From NCBI GenBank assembly GCA_013375485.1, contig JABXKB010000010.1:1-35027 (forward strand): a stretch of 35,027 bases of DNA, given 5' to 3'. The position numbers and the translations under genes are program-made. The notes below the pieces were generated by a model. It did not search any database and had not been told where the DNA came from. It was given only the letters and a program-made list of their open reading frames with translations. This document shows, piece after piece, positions 8,243-17,399 of this stretch; within the stretch, counting starts at the first letter, position 1, and each line of letters opens with the position of its first letter. The DNA comes from Promethearchaeota archaeon. GTDB lineage: Archaea; Asgardarchaeota; Lokiarchaeia; Sigyniarchaeales; SOKP01.

Positions 8243-9322
8243 TTATCTTTTAATTTTTTTAAAATAATTATTTATTTGCATAACATCGAATTCATAATTA
8301 ATTACCTCTTCCATATACCACTTGCATAAAAAATCAATAGTATCATCAATAGACAACTCATTTTTCCAGCCTAAATATTTTTTAGCTTTGTTACTATTAA
8401 GTATCAATAATTTTGTTTCATGCAATTCCTCAGAATTTTGATTTAAAGCAATTTTATATCGACCCTTACCTAAATATTTAATAATTTTTGTGATAATATC
8501 ACTAACTTTAAAAATTAGATTATTATCTGGCCCAAAATTCCATGCACTCGAAAAAAGAGGGTCACCTTCCCACATCTTTACAGTGAGTGTAAGTAATCCT
8601 CGAATTGGTTCCAGAACATATTGCCAGGGTCTAATAAAATCAGGATTTCTTATATATATCTCTTGATCTACTAGAATTGCTCTCATACAATCAGGAATTA
8701 ATCGATCTTCTTGCCAGTCTCCTCCACCAATAACGTTTCCGCATCTTATTGATGAAACATATTTAGGTTCAATGTTCTTTTTTGGATTAAAAAAAGAGCT
8801 TCGATAAGCTGATGTAATTAGTTCTGAACAAGCTTTACTTGAACTATAAGGATCATATCCTCCAAGTCTTTCATTTTCAGTATAACCTCTTTCGATTTCA
8901 AAATTCTCATATACTTTATCAGTCGTAAAATTAATCAATATTCGAGATGATTTTGATTTTCTAAAAGCCTCAAAAATATTTAAAGTTCCTCCAACGTTAA
9001 CTTCATAAGTTTCTTTTGGGATTTCATATGCTTTTCTCACAATTGGTTGAGCCGCTAAGTGTAAAATTATGTCTGGATCATAAGTTTTAAATACACGTTT
9101 TATTTTATCAAAATCTCTGACATCCCCAATAATATGTGTAATCTTATTTGCGAGGTTTGTAACTACAAAATTATCTTTAGCTGTATAGGGAGGAAGGGCA
9201 TAACCAATAACTTTGGCTGATAATTCATGAAGAATTATTGCCAACCAAGAGCCAATGAATCCTGTGTGTCCTGTTATTAAGACCTTTTTTCCATCAAAAA
9301 AATCTTTAAAATATTTAATCAT
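8243..9322 (-). CDS. rfbG: CDP-glucose 4,6-dehydratase
   Basis: An NAD+-dependent SDR converting CDP-D-glucose to CDP-4-keto-6-deoxy-D-glucose, the entry to CDP-linked deoxy sugars. Seen are LITGHTGFIGSW (cofactor binding), LHLAAQPIV, TTDKVYEN, the RfbG-specific GYTENERLGGYDPYSSSKA with the YSSSK catalytic pair, and RCGNVIGGGDWQEDR. I place the start at the ATG at 9322, because it forms a TAATG stop-start junction with rfbF and leaves the usual short leader before the Rossmann motif; an in-frame ATG at 9337 would add five residues. About 359 aa, normal for RfbG. Confidence 0.94.
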   Translation of the reverse strand: MIKYFKDFFDGKKVLITGHTGFIGSWLAIILHELSAKVIGYALPPYTAKDNFVVTNLANKITHIIGDVRDFDKIKRVFKTYDPDIILHLAAQPIVRKAYEIPKETYEVNVGGTLNIFEAFRKSKSSRILINFTTDKVYENFEIERGYTENERLGGYDPYSSSKACSELITSAYRSSFFNPKKNIEPKYVSSIRCGNVIGGGDWQEDRLIPDCMRAILVDQEIYIRNPDFIRPWQYVLEPIRGLLTLTVKMWEGDPLFSSAWNFGPDNNLIFKVSDIITKIIKYLGKGRYKIALNQNSEELHETKLLILNSNKAKKYLGWKNELSIDDTIDFLCKWYMEEVINYEFDVMQINNYFKKIKR

Positions 9323-10095
9323 TACCAAATCTTCCAAAATGCTAGGTTATTATTCCATAATTTATTTAAATAATCGAAATCCCTTTCATGATCCATACAT
9401 GCCCAATTACCTTCATGTTTATAAACCATAACTTCTCCCTTAGCAGTTAATTCATCCAATATCCCATATTCTAAATCACAGTTCTCATCGGGGGTTATAT
9501 AATCCAAAAATTTATTATTAAAAACCATAAAACCACCATTTATTAATCCTACTGATGTTTGTGGTTTTTCTTTGAATGATATTAATTCTCCATTTTTCTC
9601 AATTAGTTCTCCAAAACGTGCAGGAGCATGAACTCCTGTAATGGTAAAGATTTTACCATGAGACTTATGAAATTCGACTAATTCGTTGATGTTAATATCA
9701 GCAACTCCATCTCCATATGTAACCATATTATAATCAGGATCTAAATATTTTTCTACTCTTTTTATCCGACCTCCTTTTAAAGTATTTACTCCAGTATCAA
9801 CTAGAGTGACTCTCCAGTTTGTCTCCTGACGATTATCAAGAAATTCAACATTATTATTGGATAAATCAATGGCAAAATCGCTATTTTTCATTTCATAATT
9901 ATAAAAATAATCCTTAATTACTTCACCTTTCACACCTAGACATATTATAAAATCATTATAACCAAATTTAGAATAGATATTCATTATATGCCATATCATG
10001 GGTGTATTTCCAATTTTTACCATTGGTTTCGGTATTAATTCAGTTCTACGGCTAAGTCTTGTACCCCATCCTCCAGCTAAAATTATTACTTTCAA
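9322..10095 (-). CDS. rfbF: Glucose-1-phosphate cytidylyltransferase
   Basis: Joins CTP and glucose 1-phosphate to CDP-glucose plus pyrophosphate. Seen are ILAGGWGTRL (nucleotide-binding signature of sugar nucleotidyltransferases), IPKPMVKIGNTPMIWHIM, MVTYGDGVADIN (metal and nucleotide region), and the family C-terminal DHERDFDYLNKLW. The length of 257 aa is that of RfbF. The predicted start is TTG at 10095: there is no ATG before the signature, and AAGGAAA lies a few bases upstream. It is first in the minus-strand operon and is followed by rfbG through a TAATG overlap. The match is to RfbF rather than to the heptose-1-phosphate guanylyltransferase HddC. Confidence 0.94.
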   Translation of the reverse strand: MKVIILAGGWGTRLSRRTELIPKPMVKIGNTPMIWHIMNIYSKFGYNDFIICLGVKGEVIKDYFYNYEMKNSDFAIDLSNNNVEFLDNRQETNWRVTLVDTGVNTLKGGRIKRVEKYLDPDYNMVTYGDGVADININELVEFHKSHGKIFTITGVHAPARFGELIEKNGELISFKEKPQTSVGLINGGFMVFNNKFLDYITPDENCDLEYGILDELTAKGEVMVYKHEGNWACMDHERDFDYLNKLWNNNLAFWKIW

Positions 10096-10477
10096 TATAA
10101 TTTCCTTTTTTTCAAATATCTTATCATTCTATTAAATAGCTTCTTTATTATTTATTATAATTTTCACTTAATTAAATTAATTACATCAATTTTATTTATT
10201 AATTTAAAAATATCGAAAAATTGGATATTGAATTATAGTAAGAATTATCTTTTCTATTAATATTCTTAATCTTAGAAAAATGGGCTCAATCCTGAGTTTC
10301 TAAGAAAAAAAATAACTAATTAAATATTTTGATAAAAATAATTAAAATTAGAAATATTTAAGATTATAGAATTCACTTGATTATAAGAATGGCATAAACT
10401 AAAAATTTAATATGAATATTTCAATTTTTTATTTAAAAAATTACTATAACTAAATATCATCTTGAATTGATCCAAGA
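10096..10477. promoter_or_regulatory. Divergent intergenic region with a structured inverted repeat
   Basis: This 382-bp gap separates the divergent rfbF operon and flippase gene and must hold both promoters. The clearest signal is an inverted repeat: TCTTAGAAA (10270-10278) and TTTCTAAGA (10297-10305), with an inner CTCA/TGAG stem, so that the whole could fold as a hairpin with a 6-nt bulge. TTTAAAAAA at 10432-10440 is a possible TATA element for the flippase gene. No open reading frame of note was seen. Confidence 0.4.
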
Positions 10478-12124
10478 ATGGAAAGTAATGATAAAAAAAT
10501 AAATAGAATTAGTAAGGATCAAAAAATACTTGCTAAAAATTCATTTTATTCTTTTTTAAATAGTTATAGTGGTTTCATTTTTGCCACAATTACTTCTTTC
10601 TTAACTGCAAGAATGATTTCTCAGGAATTATGGGGAATTTTTATACAAGCTTTAGCTTATCTTGCTACTTTTTACCTAATTTCGGGATTTTTACCACCAA
10701 GTTTAGATTCCTCGCTGAATTATTATCTGCCCAAATATAGATCTCTTAGACAAAATAATTTATTAATTATCTTTATAAAACATTCGATGATTTCAAGGAT
10801 TTCTTTTTTATTTCTTAATTTTATCATTAGCAATGTTATATTTATTTTATTTATTGGCTTGTTTAAAATAAATTTAGAGAACTACTATTATTTACTATTT
10901 TTATTAGGACCACTCATTCTGATAAATAATATAGACAGTTTCATTGCCAATGTTAATCGTAGTCTTAATTACTTTAATATCGTATATCTAATTTTAATAA
11001 TTCGAAATTTGCTTAATATTGGAATACTAATCTATTTCTTTATTTCAAAGGGTAATTTAACAATGAATCAATTAGTCCAAATTAATCTATATTCAGCTTT
11101 GATCCCTTTCCTAATTCAAGGAATTATTACATATATGCTTTTAAAATTTAGATTTAAAAAAACTGAAGAAAGTGGAGTACCATTTAAAGAAAATTTTAAA
11201 AATTTTTTTAAATATGGATCATATTTAAGTATTAGCAGTGTTTTACTTGGTTTTTATAATAATCTAAGAATTCTATCTATTGGATCTTTTGAATCAGCTG
11301 AAATGGTTTTAGGTTATAATATAGCTGATCATTACAGACAAGTCTCTTCGCAGGCTGTTGTTTCTTTAAATCAACCTTTAATGATCTCATATTCTAGTCT
11401 ATATAGTAATGGTAAACATATGCAAATAAAAAAAATAACTGATGTTTTTTTAGATTATTCGATTTTTTTAATTCTGTTAATTACAGGTTTCCTATATTTT
11501 TTTGCTGATCTTTATTTATTTTTAATATATGGAGAATCTTACTTGATTTTCTCTCCCATTCTAAAACTGATGCTTATTAGTATAATCTTTGGAGTACAAG
11601 GAATATTTTTTAGTAGTCTTTTAGCTGCCAGTGGTAAGGTAAAGCAAACTGTACCCATTACAATAATATTAATCCTAATATATACAACTTTTTTTTTGAT
11701 AGGATTAATTTTTTTCGGGATTATAGGCTTCCTCATTGGAACTATTATTAGCAGTGTTATAGGGTTTATATATTCAACTATAATGAATTTTAAAATGTTT
11801 AATATCAGATTAAAAATCGGAAAGATTTTTTCACTATATTCATTTTTTTTTATAGCTTTAATTCTTTCATGGATAATAGAAGTTGCTTTTTTGAAAGACC
11901 TTAATTTTTTAATTCTACAAAGTCTAAATTTATTAATATTCGAGAAATTTCAATTTTTATCTTTATTATCATTTTTATTTATTTTTCTAATTTTAGTTAT
12001 AGTTTTTAAAATTATTTCACGAGGTGACCTTGAAATTATTGAAGCCTTTTTCGAAAAAGATAATTTTTTTCATAAAGCTTTACGCAAAGGATTAAATGTA
12101 TTAAAAAAATTTCTAAGAAGCTAA
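10478..12124 (+). CDS. Wzx-type polysaccharide/oligosaccharide flippase
   Basis: A polytopic membrane protein of the MOP superfamily, predicted to flip a lipid-linked oligosaccharide across the cytoplasmic membrane. It starts with a basic cytoplasmic stretch followed by KNSFYSFLNSYSGFIFATI, a layout typical of Wzx N-termini. I count about 12 to 14 hydrophobic segments over 548 aa, including a long one near residues 100-150 and the C-terminal pairs near 395-440 and 455-515. There is no catalytic motif, as expected. It is the only exporter candidate in the window, with no ABC transporter or Wzy polymerase recognised. The ATG follows the divergent region holding the 10270-10305 repeat. Confidence 0.85.
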   Translation: MESNDKKINRISKDQKILAKNSFYSFLNSYSGFIFATITSFLTARMISQELWGIFIQALAYLATFYLISGFLPPSLDSSLNYYLPKYRSLRQNNLLIIFIKHSMISRISFLFLNFIISNVIFILFIGLFKINLENYYYLLFLLGPLILINNIDSFIANVNRSLNYFNIVYLILIIRNLLNIGILIYFFISKGNLTMNQLVQINLYSALIPFLIQGIITYMLLKFRFKKTEESGVPFKENFKNFFKYGSYLSISSVLLGFYNNLRILSIGSFESAEMVLGYNIADHYRQVSSQAVVSLNQPLMISYSSLYSNGKHMQIKKITDVFLDYSIFLILLITGFLYFFADLYLFLIYGESYLIFSPILKLMLISIIFGVQGIFFSSLLAASGKVKQTVPITIILILIYTTFFLIGLIFFGIIGFLIGTIISSVIGFIYSTIMNFKMFNIRLKIGKIFSLYSFFFIALILSWIIEVAFLKDLNFLILQSLNLLIFEKFQFLSLLSFLFIFLILVIVFKIISRGDLEIIEAFFEKDNFFHKALRKGLNVLKKFLRS

Positions 12125-12127
12125 TTC

Positions 12128-12150
12128 AATTTTATAATTTATATAAAATT
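12128..12150. terminator. Possible bidirectional terminator hairpin
   Basis: AATTTTATA (12128-12136), loop ATTTA, then TATAAAATT (12142-12150): a perfect 9-bp inverted repeat in the 28-bp gap between the convergent flippase and GT4 genes. Its place fits transcription termination from both sides, although the stem is all A/T and archaeal termination relies mainly on T-tracts. Confidence 0.35.
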
Positions 12151-12152
12151 TA

Positions 12153-13409
12153 TTAATTTAATGTACTTTTAAAAGCTTCAATATAATCATCAATAATGTT
12201 ATCCCAATTAAATTCTGCAATTACTCTTCTATAACCATTTTCTCCAAGTATTTTTCTTTCTTCTTTATTCTTATATAAAAAAGAAATTTTATCAACTAAA
12301 TCATTTAATTCATTTGGGCGTATTAATAAACCAGTTTTACCATTTACAATAGCTTCTATAATTCCTCCTGAATAAGAGCCTATAACAGGAATCTTGTAAT
12401 AATTTGCTTCTAAAAACACAATACCAAAACCTTCAATATTTTTTTTTTCTGTAACTGATGGCATGATAAATACATCCGATAATTTATATAACTTATTTCT
12501 AAGTGTTGCATCACATTGTCCTAAAAATGCTATAGAATCTTCTAGTTTTAATTTTTTTGTTAAATTTTTCAATTCAGATGTCAATGGTCCACTACCTATT
12601 GAATAATATTTAATATTCATTAATGGGTCTTTCTCTTTCAATTGTTTAATTGCTTTTATTATTAACCCAAAATTTTTTCTAGATATATGACGCCCAACAC
12701 TTAATATAACAAAAGTGCTTTCTGAAATATTTAATTGGGTTCTTAATTGACTTTTGGATTCTTTTATATCATACTCCTTTAAATTTAAACCACGGTGGAT
12801 GATAATAATACGATTTTCATCTACTTTTTGGATTTTTATTAATAATCTCTTAATCCAATTACTACTTACAATGAATTTATCAATATTCTTAAAATAAAAA
12901 TGTTTTAGGGAAAAATAACTATTTATAAGAAAATCGAGACCATGAGCCATTGAAATGATTTTTATATTAAATATACGTGATAATATAAAAGACAATGGTA
13001 AAATTTTACCTGAATGAGCAGAGAGAATTAAATCAATTTTAAATTCTTTAAGGTGAAGAGAAATATTAAAAATATTATTTATCGTTTGAAACAAAAGGTT
13101 TGGTTTAGAAATAAGATATAAAATTAAATTTATTCTATGAAATAAATTGATTTTTTTGTCTTGATAGATTTTTAAAAAAGAATACAATAAGGTAAAAACT
13201 CTTTTCTTGTTTTTAAAAAGCCTTAAAAAATCAATTAAGTTATGATTTTTTTGTTCAAATATGTTAAAAACGTCTTTTGCTTTATAATATGGATTAACGA
13301 TGTATAGTTTATGCTCTCTACTGCGAAAATATTTACAAAGAGTAGTTATTGTATGAGCAATTCCTGCTTTAGATGGATAGAAATCATCTGTTATTACTAA
13401 AATATTCAT
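12153..13409 (-). CDS. GT4-family glycosyltransferase
   Basis: A GT-B retaining glycosyltransferase. The N-terminus MNILVITDDFYPSKAGIAHT is the typical first strand plus glycine-rich loop of GT4 acceptor domains (PSKAGIA resembles P-x-x-G-G). The donor half holds VILSVGRHISRKNFGL and the EX7E motif EGFGIVFLE, followed by YSGGIIEAIVNGKTGLL. I place the start at 13409, where the first beta strand begins; an in-frame ATG at 13424 would add five residues, and neither has a convincing ribosome site. Only this gene and the decayed methyltransferase behind it are on the minus strand in this part of the locus. Sugar specificity is unknown. Confidence 0.88.
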   Translation of the reverse strand: MNILVITDDFYPSKAGIAHTITTLCKYFRSREHKLYIVNPYYKAKDVFNIFEQKNHNLIDFLRLFKNKKRVFTLLYSFLKIYQDKKINLFHRINLILYLISKPNLLFQTINNIFNISLHLKEFKIDLILSAHSGKILPLSFILSRIFNIKIISMAHGLDFLINSYFSLKHFYFKNIDKFIVSSNWIKRLLIKIQKVDENRIIIIHRGLNLKEYDIKESKSQLRTQLNISESTFVILSVGRHISRKNFGLIIKAIKQLKEKDPLMNIKYYSIGSGPLTSELKNLTKKLKLEDSIAFLGQCDATLRNKLYKLSDVFIMPSVTEKKNIEGFGIVFLEANYYKIPVIGSYSGGIIEAIVNGKTGLLIRPNELNDLVDKISFLYKNKEERKILGENGYRRVIAEFNWDNIIDDYIEAFKSTLN

Positions 13410-13519
13410 ATATTCATTAAACATGGCAAGATTTAATTATTTTTTTACATATGATTTAAAATCTACAGAAATAAACCAAGTTGAACTAAATTGAATCTTA
13501 ATCAAACTGATTATTTGGT

Positions 13520-13993
13520 TCAAAAAGAATTATTAATAATAGAAAGTATACGAGAATATTTGGTTTTTAAAGTTTTAACCTTGAATTTCTTACCTAATAA
13601 ACTCCTTATTATCGCAAATAAATTAATTAACCTAGTTTTATAAGCAAATGAAATTAGGTAGATCAGTAATCTATATTTTGGTTTATTTTTATTTCTAATT
13701 GTTTTATTTGCATTTAATGGTAAAGGAACATCAACTATTCTTAATTATAATAAAATATCGTTTATGTATTCTTTTGATATCTTTAGAATATGTAATTTTG
13801 ATGATTTTTGAAACACCGCAATAATATCCTCATTTCCCGCGATAAATTTAAAGCCATTTCTCATAATAATTTTTTTCAATAATAATAATGTAAAATAATA
13901 TAAGTGCTCAATAACAAAATAAGGTTGGAGACTTCCATACACTTGGCTTTTACCATCGTTTTTATATCGCAATGATAAAAAATGTTTAGTCAA
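13520..13993 (-). pseudogene. Decayed class I SAM-dependent methyltransferase (C-terminal part, in-frame stop)
   Basis: The 817-bp stretch 13425-14241 has no intact gene. On the minus strand from 13993 a frame reads through PYFVIEHLYYFTLLLLKKII and NGFKFIAGNED, matching the EHL-x-YF...L...GF block near the C-terminus of Methyltransf_23-type enzymes. It meets a TAA at 13745-13747 and then continues in the same frame as LRIVDVPLPLNANK and onward for about 70 codons to a TGA at 13520. The SAM-binding half expected upstream is missing; only a TTG, not an ATG, opens the frame. This is therefore a truncated gene with at least one in-frame stop. The rest of the stretch (13994-14241) shows no other gene. 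Confidence 0.6.
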
Positions 13994-14241
13994 AAGAAAT
14001 CTTTATAATATTAATTACTATTAAACTTGTAAATTTTTCTGAGAAAATAAAAGTTTTCAAATATCGAGATATTAATTATATTCAAATCTTTTTATATAAA
14101 CTATTTTTTAACTATTCTATTCAATTTTGTAACATATTTGTTTCGATTTGTTTTCTTATATTGGATATTATAATAAATCATTAAAATTAAATTAAAGAAT
14201 TCATTAAAAAATTTATCATTTGGAAAGGTTAAACAAAATTC

Positions 14242-15117
14242 ATGCAAGATCTTTCATTTTATTTGAAAAATATAGGCTTTCTAACAAAAAAACCTCTTAT
14301 CCGTAAATTTATATTTAAATATTTAAAATTAAGGAATCCTATTACGCTTAAAGGTCTTAATTTTCAACCAAAATATTCTAATACATATGCATTAATTTCT
14401 GAAAAGAATTCTGAGAATTTTAAAAGAATTATGAATAGATTAGAATGTTATATTGGAAGTGGACCCATTGGACCAAATAAATATTGGGAATATCCTTGGG
14501 TTTTAGCTAATCTTAGGTTAAAAAAAGAGATATCAATATTAGATGTAGGTTGTGGGAAATCGCCTATTCAATTTTTACTTTCAGATTTAGGGTTAAATGT
14601 TTATGGTGTAGATTCTGGTGAAAATGTTCAATGGCATGGGATAAATCGCAAATTAGCTAAAAGTTATGGTTGTAGAATCGAATATCGCCACGAACGTGGT
14701 GAAGCATTGAGTTTTAGGGATAATTTTTTTGATAGAGTTTGTTGTGTATCTGTAATTGAGCATTGTAGGGCAAAAAAAGTAGATATTGAACAAATGACTC
14801 CTCTAACGCACGACGATCTCTATTTACAACAAAAAATTGTTAAAGAAATGATAAGAGTTTTAAAACCAGGAGGGATATGTGTTATTACAGTGGATTTTTT
14901 TATTCCTCGAAGAAATGTGTTGTTAGAATCTAATGTTGATATTACTCATTTGATTAATGTTGAAGGTGTGAAATTAATAGGAAAAAAAATAAATGAACTC
15001 TTTCCTGGAGAACAAAATTTTAATTATATTAATTTGATTGAGAATCCAGATATTGATATTTATAATTATAAAGATTTATTACAAACATCTATAGGATTGA
15101 CTTTGAAAAAAATTTGA
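14242..15117 (+). CDS. Class I SAM-dependent methyltransferase (Methyltransf_11 type)
   Basis: A cytoplasmic methyltransferase. Seen are ISILDVGCGKSPIQFLLSDL (SAM-binding motif I), VYGVDSGENV (acidic residue of motif II), EYRHERGEALSFRDNFFDRV with CCVSVIEHC (motif IV region) and RVLKPGGICVITVDF (motif VI). The glycine/aspartate pattern is complete, so it should be active. About 85 residues precede the core and may bind the acceptor. A weak ribosome site (GGAAAGGT) lies upstream of the ATG. It opens a plus-strand run of four genes with two glycosyltransferases and another methyltransferase, so a glycan acceptor is likely but not shown. Confidence 0.85.
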   Translation: MQDLSFYLKNIGFLTKKPLIRKFIFKYLKLRNPITLKGLNFQPKYSNTYALISEKNSENFKRIMNRLECYIGSGPIGPNKYWEYPWVLANLRLKKEISILDVGCGKSPIQFLLSDLGLNVYGVDSGENVQWHGINRKLAKSYGCRIEYRHERGEALSFRDNFFDRVCCVSVIEHCRAKKVDIEQMTPLTHDDLYLQQKIVKEMIRVLKPGGICVITVDFFIPRRNVLLESNVDITHLINVEGVKLIGKKINELFPGEQNFNYINLIENPDIDIYNYKDLLQTSIGLTLKKI

Positions 15118-15182
15118 TGAAATAGGAAGAAAAAAATATTTATAAATTAAAAAATAAAGAAATTGATTTTGATATCAAGATT

Positions 15183-16238
15183 ATGAAGTTATGTTTTTTT
15201 GTTGATGATTCCTTCGCTCCGTTTGCGTTATCTTTCAATAAAGAAGGACATGATGTAATAATTAATAAATTTTCAATAGATTCAGACGTAATTATTTCTG
15301 AATCTTATTTTTACATGTATGAAATTCTTAGAAATCTAAAGCAAATTAAAAAAAATAATATTAAAATAATTAATTTTATATTAGATATACCGCCATGGCG
15401 TTTGAAGAAATCCCTAGATATTTATTCATTAGTAAAGTATATCAAGCAACTAAATTATCATTATTCCCATAGAGCTCCTAATATTTATAATATCCTTAAT
15501 GATTATTTAAAAAATATGAAAAAAACAAGAGCAGGAAAAATCAATAAACAACTTATTAATAAGATATTTAACACCTATTACAACAACTATATTAATTATC
15601 AGAAAAATTATAGAAGTTTTTTAAAAAAAAATGATATAGTTTTATCAATTTCAAGAAATACTCAATATAGTGCGAAGAAATTTTTAAATATAGATTCAAA
15701 AATTTGTTATTTTGGAGTCAATTCTGATCTTTTATCAAAAATACCAGAATATCCTATAAAATATGACGTTATCAATATTAGCAGAGTTGTGAAAACTAAA
15801 AGGCAAAATTTAATTGTGGAAGCTGCTAAAAAACTAAATTTAAAAGTAGCAATATTTGGTAAATTACAAGATAAGACTATTAAGTTAGATTGCCCAGTCT
15901 ATTATTTCCCTAATCATATAGATGTTTTGAAAGAATTAAATAAAACTAGATTTTATGTAGATGCCTCAATTTTTGAAGGATTCGGAATGACTCCATTAGA
16001 GGCTGCTTTTTTAAATAAAATAACTATTGCATCTGATACATTCGTTCATAAAGAAATTTTAGGCGATTATCCATTGTACTTTAAAAGAGATAATCTTAAA
16101 GATTTAGTTGAAAAAATGAAAATGGTATTAAATGGTGATTTTATTTTAAATGAAAAGACAATCAAAATATTAAGAAATAAATTTTCATTTGAACGATGTA
16201 GAAAAAACTTATTATCTCATATTGAGTCTTTATTTTGA
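15183..16238 (+). CDS. GT4-like glycosyltransferase
   Basis: A GT-B glycosyltransferase with a weak N-terminal half and a clear donor half. Seen are VINISRVVKTKRQNLIVEAA (the usual start of the C-terminal Rossmann domain), EGFGMTPLE (EX7E motif) and IASDTFVHKEILGDYPLYF, the last resembling the equivalent stretch of the 905 gene (SDITVFREVYRDFPIYF), which suggests the two are related. Length is 351 aa. The first 130 residues are rich in Asn, Lys and Tyr and give no further hint. TTTATAAATT at 15139-15148 is a possible TATA element. Substrates are unknown. Confidence 0.82.
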   Translation: MKLCFFVDDSFAPFALSFNKEGHDVIINKFSIDSDVIISESYFYMYEILRNLKQIKKNNIKIINFILDIPPWRLKKSLDIYSLVKYIKQLNYHYSHRAPNIYNILNDYLKNMKKTRAGKINKQLINKIFNTYYNNYINYQKNYRSFLKKNDIVLSISRNTQYSAKKFLNIDSKICYFGVNSDLLSKIPEYPIKYDVINISRVVKTKRQNLIVEAAKKLNLKVAIFGKLQDKTIKLDCPVYYFPNHIDVLKELNKTRFYVDASIFEGFGMTPLEAAFLNKITIASDTFVHKEILGDYPLYFKRDNLKDLVEKMKMVLNGDFILNEKTIKILRNKFSFERCRKNLLSHIESLF

Positions 16239-16384
16239 ATTAATCTTGTAGGTAGCATTATGCTATTAAAAAATAAAATCAATTATATAGTAAAAAATTA
16301 ATTGCTTCAAAAATTACTAAGAACAAGTAAAGATCATTAATATATTATCCTAATTTATTTGATGTACAATTAAGCAGAGTTATT

Positions 16385-17383
16385 ATGTCAAAGGTTATTT
16401 TAAGCATCTGTATTCCTACATATAATCGATCAAAAATAATAATAAAGAATTTAAAACATTTAATTCAATATCCTGATGAAGAAATTGAGATTGTTGTTAG
16501 CGATAATGCGTCCCCAGATGATACTGAATTTGCTGTAAAAAGTATCAAAGATCCAAGAATTAAATACTTTCGAAATAAGAAGAATTTTGGAGTAGATACA
16601 AATATAATTAAATGTGTTGAAAGAGCAAATGGAGAATTTATTTGTTTTATTACAGATGAAGATATTATTAAGTTAATGGAATTACCATGGATAATCAAAA
16701 ATGTTAAAGAAAATAAAGATTTAAGTCAAATTATTGGTTCTGTGGTCGATTTGGGAGGAGGAAAAAATGAAATCATATGTAATTTTGGAGATAGGATATT
16801 AAAACCAGGTATTGAATCAATTACAGAGTTATTTTTCAAAAATGGTTATCTTGCTGGACTCATTTTGAAAAGAGAAACATTAAATCCAAAAGAAGCTAGA
16901 AAATTTATTGGATGTATATACATCCACCAGGTTTTTATGCTTCAAGCAATGAAAAAAGGTTATACTTTATGTACATCAAAAATTTTGTGTTATATGCCCA
17001 AAAAGGAAGCAAAATCTGAGATCTTTATGTTTAAATCTTATTGTGCAGGGGAACGTTATCATTCTCCTTTAGGTTCATTGTCTCAATTAGAAGATAGATT
17101 GTTGATTATTGATAATTTATTGAAGAGTTATCCCAAAACTCAGGAAATACTCTTAGAACGGGAAATGAAGCAATGGGCAGTAATTTTAGCAAGATCAGTT
17201 TTAGATAATTTAAGAACCCTCCTAAAAATTATTATCATAATCAAGATAATTATTAAAAATAAAACAATTTTAAAATCTTCTGTATTTTGGGTAAATCTAT
17301 CAAAAGAGTTTTATAAAAGAGTTAGATCTCATTATTATTGGATTAGTACACTGCAAAAAATAAGAAGAAAAATAAAATCATAA
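16385..17383 (+). CDS. GT2-family glycosyltransferase
   Basis: A GT-A inverting glycosyltransferase. The N-terminus ILSICIPTYNRSKI and VVSDNASPDDTE are hallmark GT2 strands, NKKNFGVDTNI follows, and ITDEDII gives the metal-binding D-x-D position. The C-terminal third is basic with a short hydrophobic stretch (LLKIIIIIKIIIKN) that may dip into the membrane, but there is no full transmembrane bundle. At 332 aa it is a single-domain enzyme. It is 16 bp before the methyltransferase at 17400, so the two are probably cotranscribed. Confidence 0.87.
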   Translation: MSKVILSICIPTYNRSKIIIKNLKHLIQYPDEEIEIVVSDNASPDDTEFAVKSIKDPRIKYFRNKKNFGVDTNIIKCVERANGEFICFITDEDIIKLMELPWIIKNVKENKDLSQIIGSVVDLGGGKNEIICNFGDRILKPGIESITELFFKNGYLAGLILKRETLNPKEARKFIGCIYIHQVFMLQAMKKGYTLCTSKILCYMPKKEAKSEIFMFKSYCAGERYHSPLGSLSQLEDRLLIIDNLLKSYPKTQEILLEREMKQWAVILARSVLDNLRTLLKIIIIIKIIIKNKTILKSSVFWVNLSKEFYKRVRSHYYWISTLQKIRRKIKS

Positions 17384-17399
17384 GTAGGTCATATTATTA

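Noticed and set aside
9322-10095. Heptose-1-phosphate nucleotidyltransferase (HddC) to complete the heptose route
   Set aside because: Its blocks, including the C-terminal DHERDFDYLNKLW, match RfbF, and it heads the CDP-sugar operon next to rfbG rather than the heptose genes.
13745-13993. An 82-codon frame on the minus strand as an intact small gene
   Set aside because: It has no ATG, begins within what should be the C-terminal part of a methyltransferase, and coding-like sequence continues past its stop in the same frame. It is treated as a pseudogene fragment.
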